A DNA stretch of 33,175 nt from Atopococcus tabaci DSM 17538 (GCF_000429585.1 NZ_AUCD01000017.1:1-33175), one strand, 5' to 3'; positions 16,689 to 25,196 are shown, numbered from the stretch's first letter. Notes: generated by a model not told the origin, from the sequence alone. Numbers and translations are program-made.

Positions 16689-17765
16689 ATGAAAAAGAAA
16701 TGGGCTTTAGGGTTACTGTCTGCAGCTTCTATCGCAACGTTGGCCGGATGTGCTTCCGGCGAAAGTGCAGATACTGCTGGAGCAGCTGGGGAAAACGGCG
16801 GGGACGACACCATTTTAGTGTATTCCAACTCACTGGCGGACGGCAGACAAGAATGGATCGATGAACAGGCGAAAGAAGCCGACTTTGACGTTGAATATGT
16901 AGACGCAGGAGGCGGGGATATTTTGAACCGCTTGCTGGCGGAAAAAAATGCTCCACAAGCAGACGTCGCATTCGGGATGGACGAAGCGATGTTCTTCCAA
17001 TTGAAAAATGAAGGTTTGCTGGTTGAATTTGAACCGGAGTGGATCAGTGAGATTCCAGGAGAAGCCAATATAGGAGACGGATATTTCCATCCGCTAGTGG
17101 AACAACGGATCTTCATGATTCACAATCCGGAACACGTCAGTGCGGAAGAAGCACCAAACAATTGGCAGGACCTCGGAAACAATCCAGACATTGCCGGGCA
17201 ATATTTGGTGCCGAACGAGTTAGGCGGCGGAACCAACCAAAAAGCGATTTTGAGCATTCTCCTGCAATACGTGGATGAAAACGGCGAGCTTGGCATCGCG
17301 CAAGAAGGTTGGGATGAGGTAGAGAAATACTTGGCGAACGGGTACATGCTTGCTGAAGGCGAAGACAAGTGGCAAACCTTCAAAGATGGGTCGGTGCCGG
17401 TGGGTTACCACTTCTCCGGCGGGATTCCAAATGTAGAAGAAGAGTACGGCATCACGATCGAACCGGTCAATCCGGAACAAGGCGTTGTGACGATGCGGGA
17501 ACAAATCGGAATCATCAACAAAGGGGAAGACCACGACTACTCCAAAGCGGAAGAATTCGTTGAATGGTTCGGAAGCGAGGACATTCAAGCTGGATTTGTG
17601 GAAGAGTTCGGCGGGGTGCCGGTAAACGAAGCCGCTTTTGACAGCGCGCCTGAAAGACTGCAGGAAATCGCTAATGCCACCACACCGATGGACATTGACT
17701 GGAATTTTGTTCAAGAAAACTTGAACGCCTGGATGGAAAAAGTTGAATTAGAATTGATGCCTTAA
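16689..17765 (+). CDS. ABC importer solute-binding lipoprotein (AfuA/2-AEP-like)
   Basis: A 358-residue extracellular solute-binding protein (family 1/6 cluster, related to Fe3+, thiamine and 2-aminoethylphosphonate binders). It has a type II signal: MKKKWALGLLSAASIATLAGC, with lipobox LAGC and Cys21 as the lipidation site, then a Gly/Ala/Asp/Glu linker. The mature part starts TILVYSNSLADGRQEW and contains ADVAFGMDEAMFF. The Shine-Dalgarno aaaaaggag is about 12 bases before ATG, a long spacer. A terminator follows the gene, so it is probably transcribed more than the rest of the operon. The metal-coordinating tyrosine pair of iron binders is not evident to me, so the ligand is unlikely to be fixed as iron. 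Confidence 0.83.
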   Translation: MKKKWALGLLSAASIATLAGCASGESADTAGAAGENGGDDTILVYSNSLADGRQEWIDEQAKEADFDVEYVDAGGGDILNRLLAEKNAPQADVAFGMDEAMFFQLKNEGLLVEFEPEWISEIPGEANIGDGYFHPLVEQRIFMIHNPEHVSAEEAPNNWQDLGNNPDIAGQYLVPNELGGGTNQKAILSILLQYVDENGELGIAQEGWDEVEKYLANGYMLAEGEDKWQTFKDGSVPVGYHFSGGIPNVEEEYGITIEPVNPEQGVVTMREQIGIINKGEDHDYSKAEEFVEWFGSEDIQAGFVEEFGGVPVNEAAFDSAPERLQEIANATTPMDIDWNFVQENLNAWMEKVELELMP

Positions 17766-17777
17766 TGGAATCAGCCC

Positions 17778-17807
17778 AAAGCGAAATAGTCACTTATTTC
17801 GCTTTTT
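17778..17807 (+). terminator. Internal terminator between binding protein and ATPase
   Basis: Perfect 11-bp inverted repeat (aaagcgaaata 17778-17788, tatttcgcttt 17795-17805), 6-base loop and T tail, 12 bases after the lipoprotein stop. It likely reduces read-through into the ATPase and permease genes, or stabilises the lipoprotein message. Confidence 0.8.
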
Positions 17808-17840
17808 GGCATTTACTTATACGATTGAGGAGAAATAAAG

Positions 17841-18863
17841 ATGATAGAAATAAAAGACCTGCAAGTGAAATACGATGACTTTACCGCCATCGACAACGTC
17901 AATTTTGAAGTGAAAGAAGGAGAGTTTTTCACTTTGTTGGGACCTTCCGGATGCGGAAAGACGACCACCTTGCGCTCGATTGCCGGGTTCATCAAGCCAA
18001 GCAAAGGCAGCATCGAACTCAACGGGAAGAACATCATCCCCACACCGGTTGAAAAGAGAGGGCTGGGGATGATCTTCCAATCGTACGCATTGTTCCCGAC
18101 GATGACCGTGTACGACAACATTGCCTATGGATTGAAAATCGAAAAACATCCGAAAAACAAAATCCACGACCTTGTGTATGAATTGGCCCAATTGGTGGAA
18201 CTCAACAACGAGCAACTGCAAAAAAACGTGTCGGACTTATCCGGCGGCCAACAGCAACGGGTCGCCATCGCACGGGCATTGGCGAAAAAGCCGAGTACGG
18301 TGTTGTTTGACGAACCGCTCTCCAACTTGGATGCCAAACTGAGAAAACAGTTGCGTGCCGAGTTGAAACGGATCCAGCGCGAAAACGGGATGACCGCCAT
18401 CTACGTGACCCATGACCAAGACGAAGCGTTGGAAATTTCCGATCACATCGCCGTCTTCAACAATGGGAAAATTGAACAAATCGGCACACCGAGAGAAATC
18501 TATGACCGGTCCGCAACGGAATTTGTCTGTAACTTCATCGGAGAAGCCAACTTTTTGGGCAAGCCGTTGGTGAGTTACCTCAACGACCATTCGCCGGCAC
18601 GCCGGTTCGACTTGGACGCCCAGCATTACATCCGGGAAGAGAAGATCAAGCTTTGGGCGCCGGAAGGAAGCGATGCGGTTCCGGTGAAGGTGCACGTGTT
18701 GGACGAAGTGTTTTACGGCACCTTTACCACGTACAGCTGTCAGTTCAGCGATACGACACTGAAAATCATGGTCAAAGAAGATGGAACAGCTGCGGTTGAG
18801 TCCGGGAAAGAACTGACGGTTTACATTGACCCGAAAGACATATTGGAATATAAGGGGGCATAA
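17841..18863 (+). CDS. ABC importer ATPase (PotA/FbpC-like)
   Basis: A 340-residue ATP-binding subunit. Walker A is GPSGCGKT (residues 34-41), the Q loop is FQSYALFPTMTV, the signature is LSGGQQQR, Walker B is VLFDEPLSNLDA, and the H loop is YVTHDQDEA. The C-terminal 100 residues form a regulatory OB/TOBE-like domain as in spermidine- and iron-type importers. The gene has gaggag before ATG 17841 and ends three bases before the permease start. It energises import through the fused permease encoded next. The substrate is set by the binding protein, which is unidentified. Confidence 0.92.
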   Translation: MIEIKDLQVKYDDFTAIDNVNFEVKEGEFFTLLGPSGCGKTTTLRSIAGFIKPSKGSIELNGKNIIPTPVEKRGLGMIFQSYALFPTMTVYDNIAYGLKIEKHPKNKIHDLVYELAQLVELNNEQLQKNVSDLSGGQQQRVAIARALAKKPSTVLFDEPLSNLDAKLRKQLRAELKRIQRENGMTAIYVTHDQDEALEISDHIAVFNNGKIEQIGTPREIYDRSATEFVCNFIGEANFLGKPLVSYLNDHSPARRFDLDAQHYIREEKIKLWAPEGSDAVPVKVHVLDEVFYGTFTTYSCQFSDTTLKIMVKEDGTAAVESGKELTVYIDPKDILEYKGA

Positions 18864-18865
18864 CG

Positions 18866-20695
18866 ATGAGCATCCCTAAGTGGAATCAATTCAAAGAAGC
18901 GAATTTCTTGTCCAGGGTGCCGTTTTTGGCGTTCTGCCTGTTCATCGGCTGGTTTATCTTCATGTTTCTTCTGCTGCCAAACGTGACGGTCCTTATTGAC
19001 ACTTTTTGGGCGGATGGTCAGTTGAGTTTTTCCGCCTTTGAACGGTTGTCTAAATCCGACCGCGCCATCCAATCGGTACTGAATTCTTTTCTACTGGCGG
19101 CGGTGTTGACGTTCACCGTCAATGCGGTGGGCACCTTCATCGTACTGGTGACAGAATACTTTGACATTAAAGGCGCCAACCTTTTGCGTTTGGGTTTCAT
19201 GTCGACATTCGTTTTCAGCGGAATGGTCTTGAACAACGGATACCTGTATGTGTACGGCGACAGCGGACTTTTGACCAAACTGTTGCTGCAGGTTTTCCCA
19301 AACATGGATCCTAATTGGTTCACAGGCTTTCCGGCCGTTGTCTTTGTCATGACGTTTGCCTGTACGACGAACCATATGCTGTTCTTGCGGAACGGTGTGA
19401 AAGGGTTGGATAACAATACCATTGAAGCAGCCAAAAACTTGGGCAGCAATCAAGGGCAGGTGTTGAAAGACGTTGTATTCCCAACACTTAAGCCGATTTT
19501 GATTACGTTGGTGATCATGACGTTCCAGTTGGGACTCGGTGCGATGGCGGCGCCAATCATGGTGGGAGGCGACTTTGAAACGATTTCGCCTTTGATTTTA
19601 ACCTTCACCCAGCGCCCGACTTCCCGTGACTTGGCTGCACTGCTGTCTATGATTTTAGGCATCGCGCAGATTGTATTCTTGGTGGTGATGACAAAAAATG
19701 AGAAAAAAGGCAACTACATGTCCATCTCCAAAACAAAAACCCGTGTCACCAAGCAAAAAATTACCCATCCAGTGGTGAACGGCCTCGTTCACGCGGTGTC
19801 TTATATTCTGTTTTTTATTTATACTACGCCGTTGGTTTTGGTTGTATTGTTCTCGTTCATGAATTTGCAAGGCATTTCGCAGTCAATTTTGTCCTGGGAG
19901 TACTTCACGTTGGACAACTACATCAATATCTTGGCGGACCGCAACAGTTATGGCCCGCTGTTGACCAGCATCGGGTATTCCGGCATTGCCGCTGTCCTGG
20001 CTGTTTTGTTTATGACCTTGGTGGCACGAATCGTCATGAAGAACCGAAACAGCAAGCTGGCACAGACGATGGAATACTTGTTCTACATTCCGTGGCTGCT
20101 GCCGGCATTGATGATTGCGTTGGGATTGATTTTGGCGTACGATGCGCCGTCTTCCCTGTTGTTCGGAAACAGTGTGGTGGGTAGCGTCTGGATCCTGCCG
20201 CTGACGTATATGATCATGATGCTGCCGTCGACTTTGCGGTACATCAAAGGGGCCTACTATTCGTTCGATGACTACTTGGAAGACGCGTCACGAATTTTGG
20301 GTGCTTCTTCCATCCGTACGTTTTTGCAAATCATTCTTCCAGCACTGCTTCCAACCGCATTGGCGCTGGTGGCGCTCAATTTCAATACGTACTTGGCAGA
20401 TTATGACTTATCGGCGTTCTTGTACCATTCGGCGTATCCAACCATGGGAATTGCCATTCGATCCAACGCGGACGCAACGACAAACATCAATGCCGCTGCG
20501 GTCAACTTGGTGTATTCGGTGATTTTGATGGCCGTCAGTTCGGTCATGTTCTACTTGATATACGGCCGCGGTTCACAGGCCGGTGAAAGAAGAAGCGGCA
20601 TCAAGAAGACGAAAAAAACACTGAAAACGCCGCTGACAGAAACAGAAATGTCACAAGTGGCACCAGGAAAACCAGCAGTGGGGGATAACGGATGA
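18866..20695 (+). CDS. Fused double-domain ABC permease (FbpB-like)
   Basis: A 609-residue membrane protein with two binding-protein-dependent permease domains in one chain, about 12 helices in total. Each half has an EAA-type ATPase-contact loop: NNTIEAAKNLGSNQGQVLKD in the first and YLEDASRILGASSIRTFLQI in the second. Such fused permeases occur in Fe3+ and 2-aminoethylphosphonate importers. The tail is charged and cytoplasmic. Start ATG 18866 is almost contiguous with the ATPase stop, and its own stop overlaps the next gene by four bases (ATGA), indicating translational coupling to the GDPD/DUF218 protein. Confidence 0.9.
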   Translation: MSIPKWNQFKEANFLSRVPFLAFCLFIGWFIFMFLLLPNVTVLIDTFWADGQLSFSAFERLSKSDRAIQSVLNSFLLAAVLTFTVNAVGTFIVLVTEYFDIKGANLLRLGFMSTFVFSGMVLNNGYLYVYGDSGLLTKLLLQVFPNMDPNWFTGFPAVVFVMTFACTTNHMLFLRNGVKGLDNNTIEAAKNLGSNQGQVLKDVVFPTLKPILITLVIMTFQLGLGAMAAPIMVGGDFETISPLILTFTQRPTSRDLAALLSMILGIAQIVFLVVMTKNEKKGNYMSISKTKTRVTKQKITHPVVNGLVHAVSYILFFIYTTPLVLVVLFSFMNLQGISQSILSWEYFTLDNYINILADRNSYGPLLTSIGYSGIAAVLAVLFMTLVARIVMKNRNSKLAQTMEYLFYIPWLLPALMIALGLILAYDAPSSLLFGNSVVGSVWILPLTYMIMMLPSTLRYIKGAYYSFDDYLEDASRILGASSIRTFLQIILPALLPTALALVALNFNTYLADYDLSAFLYHSAYPTMGIAIRSNADATTNINAAAVNLVYSVILMAVSSVMFYLIYGRGSQAGERRSGIKKTKKTLKTPLTETEMSQVAPGKPAVGDNG

Positions 20696-22506
20696 GACGC
20701 AATGCATTTTTGGAGACATTGAAAAACACCCCATTCCTTATTATGTCTCACAGAGGGTTTTGGGGAGGCAACATCATCGAAAACACCATTGAATCTTCTT
20801 TATTGGCATTCAAAGCAGGTGCCGACATTGTGGAGGTGGATGTCTGCCGCACCGCTGACCATCAATACTATCTGTTCCACGACGGCGGCGAACCCCGGCT
20901 GCTGTCGCGGACGGAAAACTTTCATGAACTGACGTCTGCGGAAGTGGACGCCATTGAAGTGAAGAATTCCCTCGACACAAATTCGGGCTACAAAGTCAAC
21001 AAACTGCACGAATTCCTGAACTGGCTGCCTGAACACGGCCTGGTGAACTTGGACCGGTCGTGGAAATATTGGGAAGACCCGGAATTCTTCCGTATTCTGG
21101 AGGAGTCCGGAAAAAGCGGGCAGTTGGTGTTGAAGTCACCGGTAAAAAAAGAATATTTAGAGAGCTTTTCTAAAAACGGTGCCGGATTCTTGTATATTCC
21201 AATCGTCAAAGACAAGGCAGAGCTGGATGTCTTGTTGATGTATCCGGATATTCACGTCATCGGCGTGGAACTCGTGGTGCCTGACTTGGATTCCGATCTT
21301 TTGGACCGCCGTTTAATCAATCAACTCCATCAAATGGATCTGTTCGTTGTGGCAAACGCAGAGAAATTGGGAAGCAGCTTCCATCTGTTTGGCGGACTGG
21401 ATGATGACGCTGCGCTGTTTGACGAAAGCAAGTGGGCATTGTTTCTCGAAAAGGGAGTGGACGTCATCCAAACCGATTGGCCCAATTTCTTGTCCGATTA
21501 CCGTGAAAAGATGGGAAAACAAAAGAATGCTCGAGACGTTGTGATCGAGAACGACCCGGGGGATTTAAACCGGGAAGCGTTGATTCCATATATTGGAAGC
21601 CACTTCGAAAAGAAAACAGAATTCAATGAAGTCCTGTATCTGTTGAAAAATTGGCGGTACCGCGACGCGTTGACGTTGCTGGATCAATACATCGCTGAAG
21701 ACAGAGGGGTGGTGCCCGCTGTACTCTTGAAAGGAGAGGTCCTGGCCGCATTCCATGCATATGAAGAGGCTGTTTTGACCGTGGAAACCGCCCTTCAGTA
21801 TGAACCGCAAAACCTGCTGGCCGCACGGACGATGGTCATTCTGTATCACCTTTCCTCGGGGGATTCACACGAGCAGGCGTTTTACGAAGCCAAGCTCAAA
21901 AACCTTGCCCCGAAAGAATATGAACGGGTAAACCGGATTGTGGAATTCATTGAATCCAACAAGAGGCGTTCATTTCCTGAAATAGACCAGCCGCTGGACC
22001 TTTTGTGTGTATACGGCTATGTTCTCAATGACGATGGTTCCATGACGGACCGGTTGGAGAAACGCTTATTGAAAACCATTGACCTGGCACAAAAACACCC
22101 CCAAGCGACCATTCTGCTCAGCGGAGGGGCGGTCCAAAATTCTTATTGTGAAGCGGTCGAGATGAAGAAGTACCTCTTGAAAGCAGAAATTGAGGAAAAC
22201 CGGCTCATCACTCTCCCATACGCCAAAGACACCGTCGGAAACGTACTGGAATTTATGGACTATATCGAAAGTGGCCGCTTTTCCACTATCTGTGCCGTCA
22301 CTTCCATCGAACACCTGTCGCGCGCATGGATGGCGTTGACTGCCGCGTTGAAGGAAAGAAGGTATGAAGCAACCGTTTTTGGGGCAGCTTATGAGGAATC
22401 ACCCAATCCAGCGATGATTCAATACGAAGATGGATTGATTTCTTCCACAGTTTTCCAAACGACGGAATATTATCGGAATCATTTTCATCCGATCAAAACA
22501 CTCTAG
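20692..22506 (+). CDS. GDPD – helical middle – DUF218/YdcF three-part protein
   Basis: A 604-residue protein without a signal peptide. Residues about 15-285 are a glycerophosphodiester phosphodiesterase-like domain with the catalytic signature His20-Arg21, Glu48-Asp50 and His63 (SHRGFWGGNIIENTIE, VEVDVCR, LFHDGG). Residues about 300-420 look helical and TPR-like (EAVLTVETALQYEPQNLLAAR). Residues about 425-604 are a DUF218/YdcF domain (LLCVYGYVLNDDGSMTDRLEKR, ILLSGGAV, CEAVEMKKYLL, DTVGNVLEF). It is coupled to the ABC permease. I infer a role in hydrolysing or sensing a phosphodiester compound brought in by the importer; neither the substrate nor the DUF218 activity is known. I do not recognise this exact fusion. 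Confidence 0.85.
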   Translation: MRRNAFLETLKNTPFLIMSHRGFWGGNIIENTIESSLLAFKAGADIVEVDVCRTADHQYYLFHDGGEPRLLSRTENFHELTSAEVDAIEVKNSLDTNSGYKVNKLHEFLNWLPEHGLVNLDRSWKYWEDPEFFRILEESGKSGQLVLKSPVKKEYLESFSKNGAGFLYIPIVKDKAELDVLLMYPDIHVIGVELVVPDLDSDLLDRRLINQLHQMDLFVVANAEKLGSSFHLFGGLDDDAALFDESKWALFLEKGVDVIQTDWPNFLSDYREKMGKQKNARDVVIENDPGDLNREALIPYIGSHFEKKTEFNEVLYLLKNWRYRDALTLLDQYIAEDRGVVPAVLLKGEVLAAFHAYEEAVLTVETALQYEPQNLLAARTMVILYHLSSGDSHEQAFYEAKLKNLAPKEYERVNRIVEFIESNKRRSFPEIDQPLDLLCVYGYVLNDDGSMTDRLEKRLLKTIDLAQKHPQATILLSGGAVQNSYCEAVEMKKYLLKAEIEENRLITLPYAKDTVGNVLEFMDYIESGRFSTICAVTSIEHLSRAWMALTAALKERRYEATVFGAAYEESPNPAMIQYEDGLISSTVFQTTEYYRNHFHPIKTL

Positions 22507-22526
22507 CACAGGCTGGGGTGTTTTTT
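22495..22526 (+). terminator. Likely terminator of the ABC/GDPD operon
   Basis: Stem aaaacactc (22495-22503) with gggtgtttt (22516-22524), one G-T pair, then T residues. It overlaps the stop codon of the upstream gene. Confidence 0.6.
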
Positions 22527-22552
22527 GTCCACAATAATGAGCTGAAAACAAG

Positions 22553-22558
22553 TATAAT
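22553..22558 (+). promoter_or_regulatory. Candidate -10 box of the GNAT gene
   Basis: A perfect TATAAT lies 28 bases before the TTG start. No convincing -35 hexamer is seen at the usual distance, so the promoter is only partly supported. Confidence 0.4.
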
Positions 22559-22585
22559 GAAACAGAATGAGAAGGAGGAGGCCAA

Positions 22586-23113
22586 TTGAATACTATTACT
22601 TATAAATTTATCACCAAAGAAACGGCGCAAGAGTTGCGCCTGCCCAATGAACCGTTCAACATTTTCGGACGGATGGTGGTGAACCGGATAGAGGATGAAT
22701 GGAGTTACACGACAGAACTGTTTGATGAAACGACCACGATGACCTTTCCCGAGGAAGCGTATGATGTGGATCAAATCAATCGAGATGGTTTTGCGATCGG
22801 TGCGTATGACGGAGAAATCTGTGTGGGGCTGGCAGTTTATCAAAACGAATGGGCGAAATACATGTACTTACACGACTTGAAAGTCAACAAAGCTTACCGC
22901 AAACACGGTATCGCAGGAGAATTGATCACCAGAGGACTGGAAGAAGCGAAAAAACGAGGGTATGCGGGGGTATTTACTATCGGGCAGGACAACAATTTGG
23001 CCGCCTGCAAATTTTATTTGAAACAGGGATTTGTCATCGGCGGGCTGAACACCCATGGGTACAACCACACCCCGCAGGAAGGAAAAGCGGACATTTATTT
23101 TTACTTGGAATGA
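22586..23113 (+). CDS. GNAT acetyltransferase, streptothricin-acetyltransferase-like
   Basis: A 175-residue GNAT-fold N-acetyltransferase using acetyl-CoA. The acetyl-CoA loop is in LKVNKAYRKHGIAGELI, followed by FTIGQDNNLAACKFYLKQGFVIGG, which resembles the SatA/Sat group of streptothricin acetyltransferases, as does the end of the protein. The start is TTG at 22586, placed six bases after a strong aaggaggagg site. No ATG gives a better start. The substrate in this organism is unknown; resistance is a family-level possibility only. It is monocistronic, with its own terminator. Confidence 0.8.
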   Translation: MNTITYKFITKETAQELRLPNEPFNIFGRMVVNRIEDEWSYTTELFDETTTMTFPEEAYDVDQINRDGFAIGAYDGEICVGLAVYQNEWAKYMYLHDLKVNKAYRKHGIAGELITRGLEEAKKRGYAGVFTIGQDNNLAACKFYLKQGFVIGGLNTHGYNHTPQEGKADIYFYLE

Positions 23114-23115
23114 CA

Positions 23116-23159
23116 AAAAAAGCTGAACTCTTCAGTTACATGAGGAGTTCAGCTTTTTT
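23116..23159 (+). terminator. Terminator of the GNAT gene
   Basis: Perfect 15-bp inverted repeat (23116-23130 and 23145-23159; aaaaaagctgaactc and its complement) with T run, directly after the stop codon. Confidence 0.88.
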
Positions 23160-23175
23160 GATGGAAGAAAGATGG

Positions 23176-23263
23176 CCACTTTTCCATGAAGCGGCTTCTC
23201 ACGGAAGAGTGGAGACTGTCGGCAGCGTCGCTCTTCCGTGACGGGAAGTTTCACGGAAAAGTG
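23176..23263. repeat. Two tandem hairpins between convergent genes
   Basis: Hairpin one: ccacttttccatga (23176-23189) with tcacggaagagtgg (23199-23212), two G-T pairs, 9-base loop. Hairpin two: cgctcttccgtga (23229-23241) with tcacggaaaagtg (23251-23263), 9-base loop. The arms are near copies of one another, so alternative pairing (inner 23199-23209 with 23231-23241) is also possible. They lie between the GNAT terminator and the ybaK stop codon. Confidence 0.75.
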
Positions 23264-23271
23264 GGCGTTGT

Positions 23272-23751
23272 TTACGCTTTTGCCACATCCGCAAATTGCA
23301 CATCGATCAACTTTTCCAAATCATGCGGTGCAATTTCCACGGAAACACCGACTTTCCCGGCACTGAAAATGATGGTGTCAAACGCAGTGGCGGATTGGTG
23401 CACCGTGGTTTTGAAGTCTTTCTTCATGCCGATGGGGGAACACCCTCCGTGACGGTAACCGGTCAGCGGCAAGAGTTCTTTCTCTTTGATCATGCCGATG
23501 CTTTTTTCACCGACGGCTTTGGCGGCTTTTTTCAAATCCAATTCGGAGTTCACCGGAACCACGAATACATAATGTTCTTTGGACTTGCCCTCCGTCACCA
23601 GCGTTTTGAACTGCTGGTTGGGGTCGTTGCCCATTTTTTGCGCGACGTCCACGCCGTTTGCGACATCGTCACCAAAGTAATGATGTTCTTCATAATCGAC
23701 GCCGTGCTGTTCCAACAGGCGCATCACATTGGTTTTCTTGATTCCAGCCAT
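23272..23751 (-). CDS. ybaK: YbaK-type aminoacyl-tRNA deacylase
   Basis: A 159-residue cytoplasmic hydrolase of the YbaK/ProX superfamily, which removes cysteine wrongly charged to tRNA(Pro) and thereby guards translation. The catalytic lysine sits in QFKTLV (Lys49), and the conserved GYRHGGCSPIG and YVFVVPVNSELDLKKAA are present. Length matches Cys-tRNA(Pro) deacylases. ATG 23751 has agggata upstream on the minus strand. It is a single gene, convergent with GNAT; the repeat hairpins separate the two ends. Confidence 0.92.
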   Translation of the reverse strand: MAGIKKTNVMRLLEQHGVDYEEHHYFGDDVANGVDVAQKMGNDPNQQFKTLVTEGKSKEHYVFVVPVNSELDLKKAAKAVGEKSIGMIKEKELLPLTGYRHGGCSPIGMKKDFKTTVHQSATAFDTIIFSAGKVGVSVEIAPHDLEKLIDVQFADVAKA

Positions 23752-23823
23752 TCTATCCCTGCTTTCTATTTATGAAATCAAAGGTCTGTAATAAAACAAG
23801 AGGGGACACAGCCAAAAGTAAAA

Positions 23824-24384
23824 TTAGTGCTTCAAACCGTTCAAAAGAAATGGCATCACCGATTCGATGTATTCTTTTGGAGGGATGTTTTGATTTTGTT
23901 TTAGCCAATCTTCGCTCATACCGTATAAGGTGTGCGACAACATGTTCGCCACACGTTTGATCAATTGGATGTCACTTAAAACCGTGTGCTCCATCAACAT
24001 AGACGAAAAGAGATGGGTGAGTTCCGCGTGCAAAATCCGTTCCACCGTATCTTTTTCATTTGTGGTGCTGCAATAGTGGTCGACGGTTTGTGCAAAGTCC
24101 GCCAAAGACAGAAAAACTTCTTCAATCGTAGTCTTGATGGAGAGGTTTTGGCTTTTGACTTCGCATCTCAAGTTGAATTGCAAGCGTTCGGAAATCACTT
24201 GTTCCAATAAGTCATACTTATCTATGAAGTGATTGTAGAAAGTCGCCCGGTTAATCATAGCTTCTTCCGTGATGTCTTTCACACTGATTTCATGAAACTC
24301 GTATTTACTTGAAAGGGCGAGAAAGGAGTCGATGATCAACTTTCTCGTGCGGCGTGTACGTGGATCTGTTTTCGTTTGCTCCAT
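23824..24384 (-). CDS. TetR/AcrR-family regulator
   Basis: A 186-residue repressor-type protein. The N-terminal helix-turn-helix (ISVKDITEEAMINRATFYNHF) is typical TetR, preceded by a basic DPRTRRTRKLI stretch. The C-terminal ligand domain has YCSTTNEKDTVERI and resembles the TetR_C subgroup of Gram-positive regulators. ATG 24384 has ggggac upstream. It is divergent from an FMN reductase gene, and a perfect inverted repeat in between is a good operator. Local control of that reductase, plus self-control, is inferred. The inducer is unknown. Confidence 0.88.
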   Translation of the reverse strand: MEQTKTDPRTRRTRKLIIDSFLALSSKYEFHEISVKDITEEAMINRATFYNHFIDKYDLLEQVISERLQFNLRCEVKSQNLSIKTTIEEVFLSLADFAQTVDHYCSTTNEKDTVERILHAELTHLFSSMLMEHTVLSDIQLIKRVANMLSHTLYGMSEDWLKQNQNIPPKEYIESVMPFLLNGLKH

Positions 24385-24435
24385 GTGGCAGTCCCCAATC
24401 TTTTTTGGTTAAATACAATAAACAACGTTTTTTGA

Positions 24436-24502
24436 AAAGTGTTGTATAAGCAACACTTTCATAATAATGGTGGTTTTCAATTAAGTCAACTTCTCGTATA
24501 CT
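24436..24502 (+). promoter_or_regulatory. TetR operator candidate and promoter of the FMN reductase
   Basis: A perfect 9-bp inverted repeat, aaagtgttg (24436-24444) and caacacttt (24451-24459), lies between the divergent genes. Just after it is a promoter-like pair TTTTCA (24474-24479) and TATACT (24497-24502) with 17-base spacing. The palindrome is the expected size for a TetR dimer and would overlap the upstream part of either promoter. Confidence 0.65.
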
Positions 24503-24568
24503 ATGACATGTAAGGCACTTACTAAATGTTAGTGAAACGCAAAAACAACATCACAGGAGGCTGTCTAA

Positions 24569-25138
24569 ATGGTCAAAATTGGTATCGTAACAGGAAGCAC
24601 TCGTGACGCACGCGTCAACACACAAGTAGCAGAATACTTGTTGGAAAAAGCGAAAAGCTTGAACGTGGAAGGCGCAGAATTCGAAATCGTGGACATCAAA
24701 GACTTCAACTTGCCAGAATTGAACGAAAACGTTCCGCCGGCAATGGGATTGAAACAATTCGACGCACCAGAAGCGAAACCATGGTCTGACAAAATGGACT
24801 CTTTGGACGGGTTCATCTTTGTGACACCTGAATACAACAAAAACATTTCTCCATCTTTGCAAAACGCGCTTTCTTACTTGGCGCCTGAGATGGCAAACAA
24901 AGCTGCAGGGATTGTATCTTACGGCTCAACTCTGGGAGTGGCGGCAAACTTTGCATTGCGCAACGTGTTGTCCAACTTCAACACAGCAGTTGTAGGACCG
25001 TTCGGAGCATTCAGTTTGTTCACTGACTTCGAAGAAATGAGCACGTTCCGCCCATCTGACGTCCACAACCCAACCATCCAAAGTGTTGTGGAAACAACGG
25101 TTGCTTGGAGCAAAGCGTTGAAAACAGTCCGCGGATAA
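24569..25138 (+). CDS. NAD(P)H-dependent FMN reductase
   Basis: A 189-residue flavodoxin-fold oxidoreductase that uses NAD(P)H and FMN to reduce flavins, azo dyes or quinones. The FMN phosphate loop is GSTRDARVN (residues 8-16). The isoalloxazine-side segment FVTPEYNKNISPSLQNALSY (PEYN motif) and the later ASYGST-like IVSYGSTLGVAA are standard for the NADPH-dependent FMN reductase family. ATG 24569 follows caggaggctgtctaa. Its divergence from the TetR gene suggests induction by an electrophile or quinone, which remains inference. Confidence 0.92.
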   Translation: MVKIGIVTGSTRDARVNTQVAEYLLEKAKSLNVEGAEFEIVDIKDFNLPELNENVPPAMGLKQFDAPEAKPWSDKMDSLDGFIFVTPEYNKNISPSLQNALSYLAPEMANKAAGIVSYGSTLGVAANFALRNVLSNFNTAVVGPFGAFSLFTDFEEMSTFRPSDVHNPTIQSVVETTVAWSKALKTVRG

Positions 25139-25145
25139 TGAATAG

Positions 25146-25173
25146 GAGGCTGGGACAAAAGTCCCAGCCTCTT
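25146..25173 (+). terminator. Terminator of the FMN reductase gene
   Basis: Perfect 11-bp inverted repeat gaggctgggac (25146-25156) with gtcccagcctc (25161-25171), 4-base loop. The GGCTGGGAC...GTCCCAGCC form recurs as an intergenic element in many Bacilli. Confidence 0.8.
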
Positions 25174-25196
25174 CTGCGTTTCCGAATAGGCCAGCG

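Noticed and set aside
22586-23113. Calling the GNAT gene a streptothricin-resistance gene
   Set aside because: Similarity to SatA-type proteins is only at family level and there is no resistance context, so I leave the substrate open.
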